A stretch of DNA of 64,000 nucleotides. Source: Burkholderia sp. 8Y (GTDB taxonomy: Bacteria; Pseudomonadota; Gammaproteobacteria; Burkholderiales; Burkholderiaceae). The stretch is taken from assembly GCF_902506145.1 (NCBI RefSeq), contig NZ_LR733519.1, forward strand, positions 2,020,314 through 2,084,313, written 5' to 3'. Positions 46,095 to 55,828 of this stretch are shown one piece after another. How positions within the stretch are numbered: the stretch's first letter is position 1; every line of letters begins with the position of its first letter. Below the pieces are notes generated by a model. The model saw only the letters and a list, made by a program, of their open reading frames with translations, did not search any database and was not told the origin of the DNA. Position numbers and translations under genes: made by a program.

Positions 46095-47054
46095 TCAACT
46101 GCACACATGGCGCAAGGTCGCTTCCCATTCTGCGGCGAAGCGATCGATATGAAAGCGTTCCAGCGCGAGACGGCGCGCGCCTTCTCCGAGACGCCGCGCT
46201 TCCGCGGGATCGCGCAGAAGCTGTTGCATGACATCGACGAGGGCGTTGGCATCGGTATGGATAAAGCCGCTCTCTCCATTGCGGATCACGGTGGCAAGCT
46301 CCGTCGTCGCGAGACCGATGATCGGCATGCCGATCGTCATCGCTTCGACGATGGCAAGGCCCAGGCTCGTCCAGCGAATGGGATTGAAGAAGAAGCGGTA
46401 ATGCGCGGAGAACGCGGTTAATTCCAGATTGCCGATCTCCCCGAGACCGCCCGCCGATTCCGCGTCCATGCCGACGAGATCCAGCGGCACGCGCTGCGCG
46501 GCATCCGCGAATACATCATTGCCGAGCCTGCGCCCGCGCTGCCGCAAATGATTGATGACGACGATGCCCCTTTCCTTTTCGCCGGTATAACGCACGCCTT
46601 CCGGCACGACCACGCCATGTTCGATCACGCGCGTGGGCGTCTCGCCGCTGTCCCACATCAGGCGGTTGAAGTGCGTCACGTGCACGAGCAGCGTGTCGCG
46701 GTCCTGCACCCAATGACGTTGCTCGAACGGATTCTCTTGCGGCGGATCATGTTCGATATAGACGCGAGGCAAGCGCCGCTGCGCATCCGAGAGCAGGTTG
46801 ATGCGATCGTCGTCCCAATGCGTGCGATGCTGAAACAGCACGACGTCGAACTCACGCGACGCCACTTCATCGGCGGGTACTTCGTGAACGTTGTCGCCCC
46901 ACGGCAGCACGCCGACCTTGCCCGCATAGCCGGGCGGATGACCGGGCTTCGTCACGAGATAGAAGTCGTGCTTCGCCTGAGTCAGGTAGTAAAGGTAGTT
47001 GCCGTGTACATGCCACGTGAGCACGCGCAGGCGTCGTTGATTAGCAGTGGGCAT
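46095..47054 (-). CDS. Glycosyltransferase, GT4-like
   Basis: A 319-residue GT-B glycosyltransferase. The N-terminal half starts [18 protein letters not shown], and the donor-binding half has the E-x7-E signature [23 protein letters not shown]. The adjacent [19 protein letters not shown] is typical of the family. It is likely to add a sugar from a nucleotide donor to a glycan or glycoside acceptor in the cytoplasm. Its start lies within the last 14 bp of the preceding GT9 gene, indicating coupling. Donor and acceptor are not predictable. Confidence 0.85.
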   Translation of the reverse strand: MPTANQRRLRVLTWHVHGNYLYYLTQAKHDFYLVTKPGHPPGYAGKVGVLPWGDNVHEVPADEVASREFDVVLFQHRTHWDDDRINLLSDAQRRLPRVYIEHDPPQENPFEQRHWVQDRDTLLVHVTHFNRLMWDSGETPTRVIEHGVVVPEGVRYTGEKERGIVVINHLRQRGRRLGNDVFADAAQRVPLDLVGMDAESAGGLGEIGNLELTAFSAHYRFFFNPIRWTSLGLAIVEAMTIGMPIIGLATTELATVIRNGESGFIHTDANALVDVMQQLLRDPAEARRLGEGARRLALERFHIDRFAAEWEATLRHVCS

Positions 47055-48105
47055 CGGTTTCCAGTTTTTCTACGGGCAATTGGAGTCGTGCGACATCGAG
47101 CACTTGCGCGACGCTGACATTGAGCGCGCATGGATGCCCATACGGACATTCGCGAAACGAACAGGGACGGCAAGGCGGATAGTCGGCCAGCACGCGATGC
47201 CGTTCGTGATCGAGCGGCGCCCAGCGTTGCGTGTCGCTGCCCGACGCGATCACGACGCTTCTCGTTCGCATCGCGGCCGCGACGTGCGAAAGACCCGTGT
47301 CGTTACACACGACAAGCCGCGCACGCGCGACGAGCGCAGCCAGCGCGCCGAGCGACGTTTTGCCGGTCAGATTGATCGCATTCACGCCGGGGGCATTCGC
47401 GATGCTCGCGGTGATAGCCGCTTCGCCTGCGCTTCCGGTCAACGCCACTTGCCAGCCATCGTTTGCAAGCGCGGCTGCGACTTGCGCGAAGCGTTCCGCA
47501 GGCCAGCGGCGCGAAGGCAATTGCGCGCCCGCGTGCACGAGAACGAGCCGCGCGGTGTCGAGACCATAGCGCTCGATCAGTTCATCGCACTCGCGCGTAT
47601 CTTGCTGAGTGAGCGGGATCTCGAGTTGCGTGTCATGTGCATCGACGCCGAGCGCCTCCATCAGCGCGGTATAGCGCGCGATTTCCTGTAACGCGTCGGG
47701 CCACGGAATGAACACGCCGTTGCGCGGCGCTTCGTCCGGCTTCAGAAAGCCCGCGTTGGTCCGCGCGAGCATCTGTTCGACGATATCGTTCGCCACGCCG
47801 CCACTGCCATGCAACTGGATCGCGAGATCCAAGCGGCGCGCGCGCATCGCGTCATGAAAGGCGGGGAGGTGTGCGTCCGTTTCCTCTTGCTCCGGAAAAC
47901 CGACCGCGCCGGGAAAGACGATCAACTCGTCGACGAGATGCGCGTAACGTTCAACGAAGCTATGCGCCCAAGGCAAGCCGATCAACGCGATGTGCGCGCG
48001 CGGATAAGCGCGACGCAATGCGCGCAACGCAGGCACGCAACACAGCATGTCGCCGAGTTGCAGCGCCCGGAAGATCGCAATGCGCTCGACGTTTTCCGGC
48101 TTCAT
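47041..48105 (-). CDS. Glycosyltransferase family 9 (heptosyltransferase-like)
   Basis: A 354-residue GT9 protein. It has IAIFRALQLGDMLCCVPALRAL at the N-terminus and VHAGAQLPSRRWPAERFAQVA and CNDTGLSHVAAAMRTRSV in the donor domain, all hallmarks of ADP-heptose transferases. A C-terminal Cys motif CRPCSFRECPYGHPC is shared with the other GT9 protein of this cluster. The start at 48105 is fixed by an ATGA overlap with the preceding GT2 gene. With gmhB in the same operon, transfer of an ADP-activated heptose is the best guess. Confidence 0.88.
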   Translation of the reverse strand: MKPENVERIAIFRALQLGDMLCCVPALRALRRAYPRAHIALIGLPWAHSFVERYAHLVDELIVFPGAVGFPEQEETDAHLPAFHDAMRARRLDLAIQLHGSGGVANDIVEQMLARTNAGFLKPDEAPRNGVFIPWPDALQEIARYTALMEALGVDAHDTQLEIPLTQQDTRECDELIERYGLDTARLVLVHAGAQLPSRRWPAERFAQVAAALANDGWQVALTGSAGEAAITASIANAPGVNAINLTGKTSLGALAALVARARLVVCNDTGLSHVAAAMRTRSVVIASGSDTQRWAPLDHERHRVLADYPPCRPCSFRECPYGHPCALNVSVAQVLDVARLQLPVEKLETDAHC

Positions 48106-49157
48106 ATGAACACCACACGGAACTTCACGGCGCCGTAGATTCGCCAGTACACCGAAAGAAACGGTATCCATAGCGATGTCCACGCCATCTCCATGACATG
48201 CGACGGCGTCATCGCGGTCGCCTTGAGGCGCTTGACGCAGAACCAGGCGGTCATGCCGAGCCACCCCGCGACGCAGACGCCCGCGAGCGTGTTATTACCC
48301 TTGGCAAGCGCGAGGACGGCGACCAGCACCGCGACGATGATCGCGTAATAGAGCAGCGGCGGCAGGCTTCGAATGCGTGTCTTGAAGAGAGAACGATGCT
48401 TCTTGTAGAGCAGCGCATCGAACTGGCTCTTCTTCTGCTGCGACAGGCTCACGCCCCAGCGCGCAGGCCGCACGGGATGCAGCACCATTGCATCGTGCGA
48501 TCGCACGATGCGCGCGCCGATACGCATCAACTCGAATTGAAGGTCGGAGTCTTCACGCCATGCCGATGTAAAGCGGGCATCGAAGCCGCCCACGCGCGCA
48601 AGCGCCGAGCGCGTCACGAACGTGTTGGCCGTTGCGAACTCCGCGCGAGCGAGCCCTGCGGCGTCCTGCTCATAGTCGGTCGGACGCGGGCCGAGCGGCA
48701 CCACGATACGGCCCGACACCGCGTCCGCGCCCGCTCGCAATGCGGCCACGCCTGCCGCGAGCCAAAGCGGATCGGGAATGGTGTCGTCGTCGGTGAAGGC
48801 GATCAGCGCCGCGCCCGATGCTCGCCATCCCGCGTTGCGTGCGCCTGCCGGGCCTTGCGTCGCGGTCACGGGAACATAGCGGATGCGCGGCGCTTCCTCG
48901 AACTCGCGTGCGAGCGCGGCAACACGCGAGCGCGTCGCTTCATCAGGACCGTCGTCGCACACGATGATCTCGAAGCGCGTCTTGTCATACTCCTGCGCGA
49001 TGATCGCGCGCAGACAGCGTTCCAGCATGTCGGGCCGCCGATACGTCGGCACGACGACGGACACATCGAACGCCGCGCCCGCCGCTGCGCCTGCATTGCG
49101 CTGCGTGGACGCGTCCTTCGCGCCGTCGTAGGGAAACGAGCCTGCCATCGTGCTCAT
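48102..49157 (-). CDS. Glycosyltransferase family 2, membrane-anchored
   Basis: A 351-residue GT-A glycosyltransferase. The catalytic half has VSVVVPTYRRPDMLERCL (nucleotide binding), IAFTDDDTIPDP (metal-binding DDD) and WREDSDLQFELM (ED base). The C-terminus has two or three hydrophobic segments (about 265-320, around YAIIVAVLVAVLALA), so it is anchored in the inner membrane. Start and stop both overlap neighbours by ATGA, placing it between the carbamoyltransferase and a GT9 gene. The donor is unknown. Confidence 0.87.
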   Translation of the reverse strand: MSTMAGSFPYDGAKDASTQRNAGAAAGAAFDVSVVVPTYRRPDMLERCLRAIIAQEYDKTRFEIIVCDDGPDEATRSRVAALAREFEEAPRIRYVPVTATQGPAGARNAGWRASGAALIAFTDDDTIPDPLWLAAGVAALRAGADAVSGRIVVPLGPRPTDYEQDAAGLARAEFATANTFVTRSALARVGGFDARFTSAWREDSDLQFELMRIGARIVRSHDAMVLHPVRPARWGVSLSQQKKSQFDALLYKKHRSLFKTRIRSLPPLLYYAIIVAVLVAVLALAKGNNTLAGVCVAGWLGMTAWFCVKRLKATAMTPSHVMEMAWTSLWIPFLSVYWRIYGAVKFRVVFI

Positions 49158-50899
49158 GCACGCACTCCCGGCTTTTCGATCAGGAATGGACCGATCACGA
49201 GCGCGTCGAGCGGCGAGGTCCAGAACGATTCGACCGCATCGCGCGGCGAATTGACCATCGGCTCGCCGCGCGTATTGAACGACGTATTGACGAGCACCGG
49301 CACGCCTGTGCGCGCCTTGAACGCGGCGAGCAGGTCGTAATAGAGCGCATGCTGCGAGCGGTTCACGGTCTGCACGCGCGCCGTACCATCGATATGCGTC
49401 ACGGCGGGAATGCGTGACTTCATGTCCTCGCGGACATCGAATACGAAGAGCATGAACGGCGCGACGCTCGCATCGACGAACCAGTCCGCAGCGTGTTCTT
49501 CCATCACCACGGGCGCGACGGGCCGGAAGTCTTCGCGGTCCTTGATTTCGTTCAGACGTGCCTGCATGGAAGGATCGATCGGCGAAGCGAGAATCGAGCG
49601 CGCGCCGAGCGCACGCGGCCCGAACTCCGTGCGTCCCTGATACCAACCGATCACGCGATTCGACGCCAGAATCTCAGCGGTTTCGCTCGCGATGTCGTTC
49701 AGCCGGCGATACGGCGTCTTCGACCACTTGAGGAATTGCTCGATCTCGTCATCTTCATAGCGCGGGCCGAGATACGCGTGGTTCATGGCCCAGCGGCGGC
49801 TGCGGTCTCCTTGCTTGACGCGCTCCTGATAGTCGGTCCAGAGCGCCGCGCCGAGCGCCGTGCCTGCATCGCCCGCAGCGGGTTGAACCCAGATGTCTTC
49901 GAACGGGCCACGGTCACGCAAGCGCGCATTCATCACGCAGTTGAGCGCCACGCCGCCTGCCATCGCCAGATGCGAAAGGCCGGTGCGCTCATGCAGCCAG
50001 CGCGCGAGGTCGAGCGCAGTCTCCTCGAGCACCACTTGCAGCGAATGCGCGATGTCGTAATGGTGTTGCGTGAGCGGGCCACCGCGTTCGCGGCGCGGGC
50101 CGAAACGTTCGACGAGGCGCGGCGCATCCACGGTATAGCTGCCGTCGTTGCGATACTTCACGATCTCGCGGAATTGATCGACGTAGGCCGGCTTGCCGAA
50201 CGATGCGAGCGCCATCACCTTGTACTCGTCCGACGAGTGCAGGAAGCCCAGATAGTCCGTCACGTTTTCATACAGCAAGCCCAGTGAATGCGGCAGTTCC
50301 ACTTGCTTGATGCGCTTGTACTCGCCATCGACGAACTGACCCAGACTCGTGGTCACGCCTTCGCCGCGGCCGTCCATCGTGAGCACGGCGGTATCCTCAT
50401 ACGGCGCCGCGAGGAACGCACTCGCTTCATGCGACAGATGATGATCGACGTTATGCCATTCGAAGCGCGGCGCGCGTCCGCCGCTGGCAAAACGCTTCTT
50501 GAGATGATGCGGCGCGCCGTCGAGCAACTGGCCGCGCGCATTCACGATATAGCTCAGGAAAAGCGGGTCCCACGGCGATTCCGACGGGTTGCCGCTCACT
50601 TGCTCGGAAGGCATGAAGGGCAGGGCGATGGTCGCCTTCGCCTGCTTCGGCATGCCCGAGAAGAGATGCGGATCGTAGGAGTACGCCACATGGTCGATAT
50701 CCGCGAGTTCGATGCCCGCTTCCTTCAGGCAATAGTCGATGGCATCGAAGGGAAGCTGCCACGTCGAAAAGGGCACGGGGCGCTTCGCATGCTTGACGTG
50801 CGTGAAACGCTCGTCTTCCGCCGCCGCGATCACGACGCCGTCGCGAACCAGCGCCGCCGCGCTGTCGTGATAGACCGCATTGATTCCGAGTGTGTACAT
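49154..50899 (-). CDS. NodU/CmcH-family carbamoyltransferase
   Basis: A 581-residue O-carbamoyltransferase that would transfer a carbamoyl group from carbamoyl phosphate, via carbamoyl-AMP, to a hydroxyl of a sugar or natural product. The Kae1-like domain has YTLGINAVYHDSAAALV, HNVDHHLSHEASAFL (metal His) and LAMAGGVALNCVMNARL. The YrdC-like C-terminal segment has YQGRTEFGPRALGARSILA and VLVNTSFNTRGEPMV. Relatives modify Nod factors, cephamycin, novobiocin and similar compounds. Its presence among glycosyltransferases is the most distinctive feature of this cluster. Confidence 0.93.
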   Translation of the reverse strand: MYTLGINAVYHDSAAALVRDGVVIAAAEDERFTHVKHAKRPVPFSTWQLPFDAIDYCLKEAGIELADIDHVAYSYDPHLFSGMPKQAKATIALPFMPSEQVSGNPSESPWDPLFLSYIVNARGQLLDGAPHHLKKRFASGGRAPRFEWHNVDHHLSHEASAFLAAPYEDTAVLTMDGRGEGVTTSLGQFVDGEYKRIKQVELPHSLGLLYENVTDYLGFLHSSDEYKVMALASFGKPAYVDQFREIVKYRNDGSYTVDAPRLVERFGPRRERGGPLTQHHYDIAHSLQVVLEETALDLARWLHERTGLSHLAMAGGVALNCVMNARLRDRGPFEDIWVQPAAGDAGTALGAALWTDYQERVKQGDRSRRWAMNHAYLGPRYEDDEIEQFLKWSKTPYRRLNDIASETAEILASNRVIGWYQGRTEFGPRALGARSILASPIDPSMQARLNEIKDREDFRPVAPVVMEEHAADWFVDASVAPFMLFVFDVREDMKSRIPAVTHIDGTARVQTVNRSQHALYYDLLAAFKARTGVPVLVNTSFNTRGEPMVNSPRDAVESFWTSPLDALVIGPFLIEKPGVRA

Positions 50900-50911
50900 A
50901 GGGCGTGTCTC

Positions 50912-52096
50912 TCAGGAGAGTGTCAGATGAGCGGGATAATGTTCGGTGCGGGCATCGATCAGGGACAGCGCGGCGTCGACGACATCATCGACGCTCACGC
51001 CGAGCAGACACGCGTGATGCCCTTCGGGACACACGCTGCGATAGCACCAGCGGCAAGACACATCGCGGTAAAGCACGCGATGCGGCGTTTGCCACGGCAT
51101 ATGCTGCGGATTGGTGAGCGCGTACAGATCGACGACCGGCGCGCCGAGCGCGGACGCGATATGCACCGGACCGCTGTTGTTCGAAATGAGCACACGCGCA
51201 TGCGCGATCAATGCCGCAAGCTCGCCCAGTTCGAGCGCGCCCGCGAGATTCACGACGCGCGCATCGTTCGTGCTGACGGCCTCGCATAGCGCGGCTTCGC
51301 TCGCCGAGCCGGTGACGAGCACGGGCCAACCTGTGCGATCGGCGAGAACGCGGGCCGCCTGCGCGAACCGCTCCGGTGGATAGCGTCGCGAGGCAGCGGT
51401 CGCGCCCGGATGCATGACGAAGAAAGGCGCGTTAAGATCGACACCGCGTGCATCCAGTTTGCGTGCAAGCGAGGCGTCGTCGTCGCCACGCAACGCGAAA
51501 CGCATGCGCGTATCCGCATTCGTCGCGCCGACGCTTTCGACCAACGCAAGCTGACGCTCAACTTCGTGCCTCGTGCCGTGCTGCGGTTCGCGTTCCGCGA
51601 TCCAATCCGTCAGCAGTCCGTATGGGTTTTCGCGGCAATGCGCAAGGCGTCGCGGAATCTTCGCGAGATGACAAAACATCGCTGCCGGAAGCGGGTTCTG
51701 GCTATAAACGGTGAAGATGACCGCGGCATCGAAGCCGAGCGATGCAAGACGTTCGCACATCGCCAGGTCAACGTTTGCATCGATGGGCTTGTCATGCTTG
51801 ACCCACGGCGCGTCGTATTCGATCACGTCGTCGATATCGTCGATGAAGCGCGCCGCCTGTGCGCCCGAACGCGATGCGAGCAACGTGAGATGCCGCCCCG
51901 GATAAGCGTGCTTCAACGCGTGCAGCGCAGGCGTCGTCATCAGCACGTCGCCGAGGTTGTCGAGGCGAATGCACAGGATACGCCGCACGTCCGCGCCCCA
52001 GACGCGTTGCGGCGCGACAGCCGGTACGCGGGCGTGCGCGTCGGCGGGCAGAAGCGTGATGGCGATATCGTTCGCTCGCAACGGATCGCGCTTCAT
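50912..52096 (-). CDS. Glycosyltransferase family 9 (heptosyltransferase-like)
   Basis: A 394-residue GT9 protein with RRILCIRLDNLGDVLMTTPALHAL, FVMHPGATAASRRYPPERFAQAA and ISNNSGPVHIASALGAPVVDLY. The C-terminal Cys motif CRWCYRSVCPEGHHAC parallels that of the second GT9 protein, suggesting the two arose by duplication or bind the same partner. The gene overlaps gmhB by ATGA and is followed 12 bp later by the carbamoyltransferase. An ADP-heptose donor is expected from the family. Confidence 0.88.
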   Translation of the reverse strand: MKRDPLRANDIAITLLPADAHARVPAVAPQRVWGADVRRILCIRLDNLGDVLMTTPALHALKHAYPGRHLTLLASRSGAQAARFIDDIDDVIEYDAPWVKHDKPIDANVDLAMCERLASLGFDAAVIFTVYSQNPLPAAMFCHLAKIPRRLAHCRENPYGLLTDWIAEREPQHGTRHEVERQLALVESVGATNADTRMRFALRGDDDASLARKLDARGVDLNAPFFVMHPGATAASRRYPPERFAQAARVLADRTGWPVLVTGSASEAALCEAVSTNDARVVNLAGALELGELAALIAHARVLISNNSGPVHIASALGAPVVDLYALTNPQHMPWQTPHRVLYRDVSCRWCYRSVCPEGHHACLLGVSVDDVVDAALSLIDARTEHYPAHLTLS

Positions 52097-52671
52097 GTGG
52101 CGATCTCCGTGTCATGCCACGCGCGCTCGATGATGCGCGCGGCTTCGCCCATATGCCTGGCGATGGCATCCGGCTCGCGCAACGGGCCGCGCTGCCATAG
52201 CGTCTCGTTGCCGTTGTCGATCAACACGGCGCGGCAGCCCGCGCGGTGGCCCGCTTCGATATCGTCGAGTATGTCGCCGACAAACCAGCTTCGCCGCAAG
52301 TCGATGCCGAGCTCGCGCGCCGCACGCTGAATCATGCCGGGTGCGGGCTTGCGGCAATCGCATACGCGCGCATAGCGTGCGACCGTGCCTTGCGGATGAT
52401 GCGGGCACCAGTAAATGCCCGAAAGCCGCGCGCCCGCTTCCGCAGCAAGTTCATGCAGCTTGCGTTCGACATGCCGCAGCGCGGCTTCATCGAACTTGCC
52501 GAGTGCAACGCCGCTCTGATTGCTGATGACGACAGTCGGCACGTCCATGCGCGCAAACGTGGCAAGTGCGTCCCGTGCGCCGTGCGCCAGACGCATCTTG
52601 TCGGGATCGACGTTATAGGGCACGTCGTCGAGCAGCGTGCCGTCCTTGTCGAGAAAGACCGCGGGCTTCAT
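52093..52671 (-). CDS. gmhB: GmhB-like heptose-1,7-bisphosphate 7-phosphatase (HAD)
   Basis: A 192-residue HAD-IIIA phosphatase. The nucleophile motif is FLDKDGTL (Asp8, Asp10), followed by VVISNQSGVA and the GmhB zinc loop YWCPHHPQG ... VCDCRKPAPGM. The end motif is FVGDILDDIEAG. GmhB removes the 7-phosphate from D-glycero-manno-heptose 1,7-bisphosphate on the route to ADP- or GDP-heptose. A cluster-borne copy implies a heptose in the product. Related HAD phosphatases act on histidinol phosphate, but that is less likely here. It overlaps both neighbours by 4 bp. Confidence 0.88.
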   Translation of the reverse strand: MKPAVFLDKDGTLLDDVPYNVDPDKMRLAHGARDALATFARMDVPTVVISNQSGVALGKFDEAALRHVERKLHELAAEAGARLSGIYWCPHHPQGTVARYARVCDCRKPAPGMIQRAARELGIDLRRSWFVGDILDDIEAGHRAGCRAVLIDNGNETLWQRGPLREPDAIARHMGEAARIIERAWHDTEIAT

Positions 52672-53957
52672 GCGGTGGCGCTGCCGTATGCGGCACGCCG
52701 GCTGTCGAGATCCTGTGCGATATCCACGTCGGCCACGCGCGCGTAGACGCGTTCGAGCGACTGCGCGACGCCCGACCAGGTGAACATCGCGCGGGCCCGT
52801 TCGAGGCCCGCCGCGCCCATGCGTTCCGCGAGCAGCGGGTTGCGCTTCAACGTGGCGAGTGCATCGGCGAGGGCGCGCGGATCCTTGGGCGGCACGAGCA
52901 GGCCCGTCTCGTCATGCGCCACCGAATAGCGGATACCGCCCACGTCCGCGCCAATCACCGGCCTGCCGCACGCCATCGCTTCGAGCGGCGTGATGCCGAA
53001 AGGCTCGTACCACGGCGTCGTCACGAACACATCGGCTGCGTTATAGAAGGTCTTCAGGCGCTGCCTTCCATGACGGCCGAGGAAGTTGACCTTCTCCGCC
53101 ACGCCGCACTCCTGCGCAATGCCGCGCAAGCGGCCGATCTCCGGCGTCGCGATTTCATTCGCTTCATCGGAGTTGCCGCCGATCACATACAGATGCGCGT
53201 CCTCTTTCAGTTCGCGATTGCAGAGGCCGATGCCGCGCACGACATTGTCGATGCCCTTGCGCGGCACCATGCGCCCGAGTTGCAGCACGATGAAGCGGTC
53301 TTGCGGCCAGCCGAGGCGTTCACGCGCTTCGGCCTTGCTCATCGGATGAAACTCGGTGCTGTCGAAGCCGCACGGCACGAGGTCGATGCGCTCGCGCTCT
53401 GCGTGATAAAGCGACACGAGGTCCGCTTCGTCTTGCGGACATTCCGCGATTACCGAATCCGAATCGCGCACGAGCGTGTCTTCGATCTCGAAGCGTTCGT
53501 CGGGGAAGCCATCGCCTGCGCCCTGATGAATGCGCCGCACGCGCCCCAGCGCATGAAACGTCGTGACGAGCGGCACGCCCAGCGCCTCCTTGATGCGCAA
53601 GCCGACGAGCCCCGACATGAAGAAGTTCGCATGCACGACGTGATAAGGCGTCGCCTGCTTCTTGAAGAAGCCGATCATGAAGCGAGCGAACTCGTCCATG
53701 TGCGGCAGAAGCTGTTCCTTCGGCAACTGCACGGGCGGACCGGCAGGCACGTTGATGACGCGAATGCCGCGTATGCGTTCGAAACGCGACACCAGCGGCA
53801 ACAGGGAACGGTCGCGGCGCGTGAAGACATCCACTTGATGGCCGTTGCGCGCGAGTTGCCGCGCGACATGCGCGACGTAGATGTTCTGCCCGCCGCTGTC
53901 GACGCCGCCCGCCACCGCGAGAGGCGAGGCATGCTCACTGATAAGTGCGATCTTCAC
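52668..53957 (-). CDS. Glycosyltransferase GT4, sucrose-phosphate-synthase-like
   Basis: A 429-residue GT-B enzyme. It has VAGGVDSGGQNIYVAHVARQL (glycine-rich acceptor/donor loop as in sucrose and trehalose synthases), LQLGRMVPRKGIDNVV and the E-x7-E region GITPLEAMACGRPVIGADVGG. The start is a GTG at 53957, chosen because GAGGGGG lies eight bases upstream and the protein then begins with its first beta strand (KIALISEH). It is the first gene after a 198-bp gap in the operon, so a second promoter may lie before it. Confidence 0.88.
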   Translation of the reverse strand: MKIALISEHASPLAVAGGVDSGGQNIYVAHVARQLARNGHQVDVFTRRDRSLLPLVSRFERIRGIRVINVPAGPPVQLPKEQLLPHMDEFARFMIGFFKKQATPYHVVHANFFMSGLVGLRIKEALGVPLVTTFHALGRVRRIHQGAGDGFPDERFEIEDTLVRDSDSVIAECPQDEADLVSLYHAERERIDLVPCGFDSTEFHPMSKAEARERLGWPQDRFIVLQLGRMVPRKGIDNVVRGIGLCNRELKEDAHLYVIGGNSDEANEIATPEIGRLRGIAQECGVAEKVNFLGRHGRQRLKTFYNAADVFVTTPWYEPFGITPLEAMACGRPVIGADVGGIRYSVAHDETGLLVPPKDPRALADALATLKRNPLLAERMGAAGLERARAMFTWSGVAQSLERVYARVADVDIAQDLDSRRAAYGSATA

Positions 53958-54094
53958 GTGTAGGCCCCCTCGATTCGCGTTGTTCGAAATGGGCTTCGAG
54001 CCGTTGCGCGCGCACAAGGCTTGCCAAGTCTTTCGAAGCTTGCATGCCTCAGAGCATTCGTTGTGCCACGCGCTGGAAAATGCGCAGAATCGTT

Positions 54095-54114
54095 GGTTCG
54101 TTGCAGAACGAACC
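54095..54114. promoter_or_regulatory. Dyad in the only large gap of the glycan operon
   Basis: GGTTCGTT at 54095-54102 and AACGAACC at 54107-54114 form a perfect inverted repeat around GCAG. It lies in the 198-bp gap between two cluster genes, 138 bp before the GT4 GTG start. It could be an operator or part of an attenuator; no T tract follows on the minus strand. Confidence 0.35.
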
Positions 54115-54155
54115 GAATTTCGTTAGACATGGCGCGAACGGCAGCGGCGCGGTTT

Positions 54156-55112
54156 TTACACGGTGCGTGTAGCGTCTGCCGGCATCGCGGCTTCTTCGCC
54201 AGCATGGCGGCGGTCGTCTTCGCGCACGATCGATCGCATCATCTGCACATGGCGGCCGACTACGCGCCGATGTGACAGCGCCCAAGGCAATCCGCGCAAC
54301 ATCTGAATGGCGTCGCGCCGAAACGCGCCTTCGCGGCGCATGACGGTGAGCGCCTGCGCGGTCGCGTACAAGGCTTCACGCAACGGCAACCGCAGCCAGG
54401 CGACCCACGCGGCGTTGCGCGCGAGCAGACGTCTGCGCAATGCGCTATCGCGTATCGGAGAGGGATGATGGTGCAGCACGAGTTCGTCGGCATAGACGAG
54501 GGCGTGCCCGTGATCCAGCATGTCGAGCGCGAGCAGCGACTCTTCGCCGCCTATGAAAAGCCGCGGCTCATAGCCGCCCATCTTTCGATAGACGCTCGTG
54601 CGGAACACGCTCGCACCCGCCATGTAGCCGATGAGCGCCGGCCCCGGCAGACCATTCGCGCCGAGCGGACTCACGCGCATGCGCTCGCACGTTTCGTCGG
54701 CATCGCCGTTTTCGCCGACGACCACCTGCGCACTCAGCACCGCGACGCGCGGCGAGGCATCGAGAATCGCTGCGGCACGGGAGAGCGAGCCGGGGCCCCA
54801 CCACGTATCGTCATCGCAGAACGCGACGTATTCGGTGCGGACTTTGGCCACGCCCAAGTTGCGCCCCGCCGCGCCCATGTTGGTCGGCGCCACGACCAGT
54901 TCGACGAACGGAAAGCCTTTCGCGATGCGCGCGGCTGTATCGTCGGAGGAAGCGTTATCGACCACGACGATATCGATAGGGTCCGGCAAGGCCGACAGCC
55001 GGGCGAGCGTGTCGAGCACCTGATCGGCGCGGTTATACGTCAGCACGACCACGCTCACGCGTGCCGCTTCGTCGTGAGCAGGGCGCGCGAGAGGTTGCGG
55101 AAGCGCGCTCAT
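54156..55112 (-). CDS. Glycosyltransferase family 2
   Basis: A 318-residue GT-A enzyme of the rhamnosyltransferase-like type. It has VSVVVLTYNRADQVLDTL at the N-terminus, VVVDNASSDDTA, YVAFCDDDTWWGP (metal-binding Asp cluster) and YEPRLFIGGEESLLALDML (base region). No strong membrane segment was seen, so it is probably cytosolic or peripheral. Its start overlaps the PIG-L gene by ATGA. The sugar donor is unknown. Confidence 0.87.
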   Translation of the reverse strand: MSALPQPLARPAHDEAARVSVVVLTYNRADQVLDTLARLSALPDPIDIVVVDNASSDDTAARIAKGFPFVELVVAPTNMGAAGRNLGVAKVRTEYVAFCDDDTWWGPGSLSRAAAILDASPRVAVLSAQVVVGENGDADETCERMRVSPLGANGLPGPALIGYMAGASVFRTSVYRKMGGYEPRLFIGGEESLLALDMLDHGHALVYADELVLHHHPSPIRDSALRRRLLARNAAWVAWLRLPLREALYATAQALTVMRREGAFRRDAIQMLRGLPWALSHRRVVGRHVQMMRSIVREDDRRHAGEEAAMPADATRTV

Positions 55113-55828
55113 GCGCGCGTCTCCGCAGGCTCAAGGGTCCAGAAACGCTCGGGCAGGAACACGTCGCCGTATCCGTCCGGTCCGAATGCCTTAAGCTGGC
55201 TCGGATACGCGTTCACGGCTTCGCGCTTCAATGCCTCGCGGCGCTGCGCTTCGGCGTGGTCTGGAAGGCGGGCGTTGAGCGGCGTGGCCTCGATGCCGCG
55301 TTCGAGCAGATCGGCAAGCCGCTTCTGCAAAAGCGCGCGCTTGCATCGATACAGCGCCTCTTCGTACGCGATGCAGGGCAAGTCGGCGTGACGCAGCCAC
55401 GCATCGCAGGCGGCTTCGTGGACGAGCGCGTGGTCCGAATGAAAAAGCCCGAGCGGAATCATCAGCGCATTGGGCCGGTATGTGTCGATGGCGTCGAGAA
55501 ATGCCCGCGTCAGCGCGCCGCGCGTGGGTTTGTCGGCATCGGCTGCGAAAGGAACGTATTGCGAGTCGAGAAAGCCGAGATGCAACGGCGTCGCGCCGAG
55601 CAGTCCGAGCGCGCGGTTGTCTTCTTCGATGCGCGCGGGCATCGCCTGCCGCGCGTCCGGGAAGCCGCACTGGGCGTCCCAGTCCGTGTGGGCATCGGCG
55701 GCGGGGCAGCCCGTGAAGACCGTGCAGACGAGCACGTCTGACGCGCCCGCGAGCGACGCGCCGCAGCCGAGCACGGCGTCGTCGAGGTGAGGGGAGATGA
55801 GCAGCGTTCTGAGCGGGACTTCGATCAT
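55109..55828 (-). CDS. PIG-L family deacetylase
   Basis: A 239-residue zinc-dependent N-deacetylase of the PIG-L/LmbE family. It has the metal motif LLISPHLDDAVLGCG (His14, Asp17) and a later GLFHSDHALVHEA supplying the third ligand. Members deacetylate GlcNAc-linked substrates such as GlcNAc-inositol, mycothiol and bacillithiol precursors, or teicoplanin-type glycosides. It is the first gene of the minus-strand glycan cluster, overlapping the next by 4 bp. ATG 55828 begins the protein just before its first strand, but the ribosome site is weak. The open frame continues upstream into the repeat array. Confidence 0.88.
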   Translation of the reverse strand: MIEVPLRTLLISPHLDDAVLGCGASLAGASDVLVCTVFTGCPAADAHTDWDAQCGFPDARQAMPARIEEDNRALGLLGATPLHLGFLDSQYVPFAADADKPTRGALTRAFLDAIDTYRPNALMIPLGLFHSDHALVHEAACDAWLRHADLPCIAYEEALYRCKRALLQKRLADLLERGIEATPLNARLPDHAEAQRREALKREAVNAYPSQLKAFGPDGYGDVFLPERFWTLEPAETRA

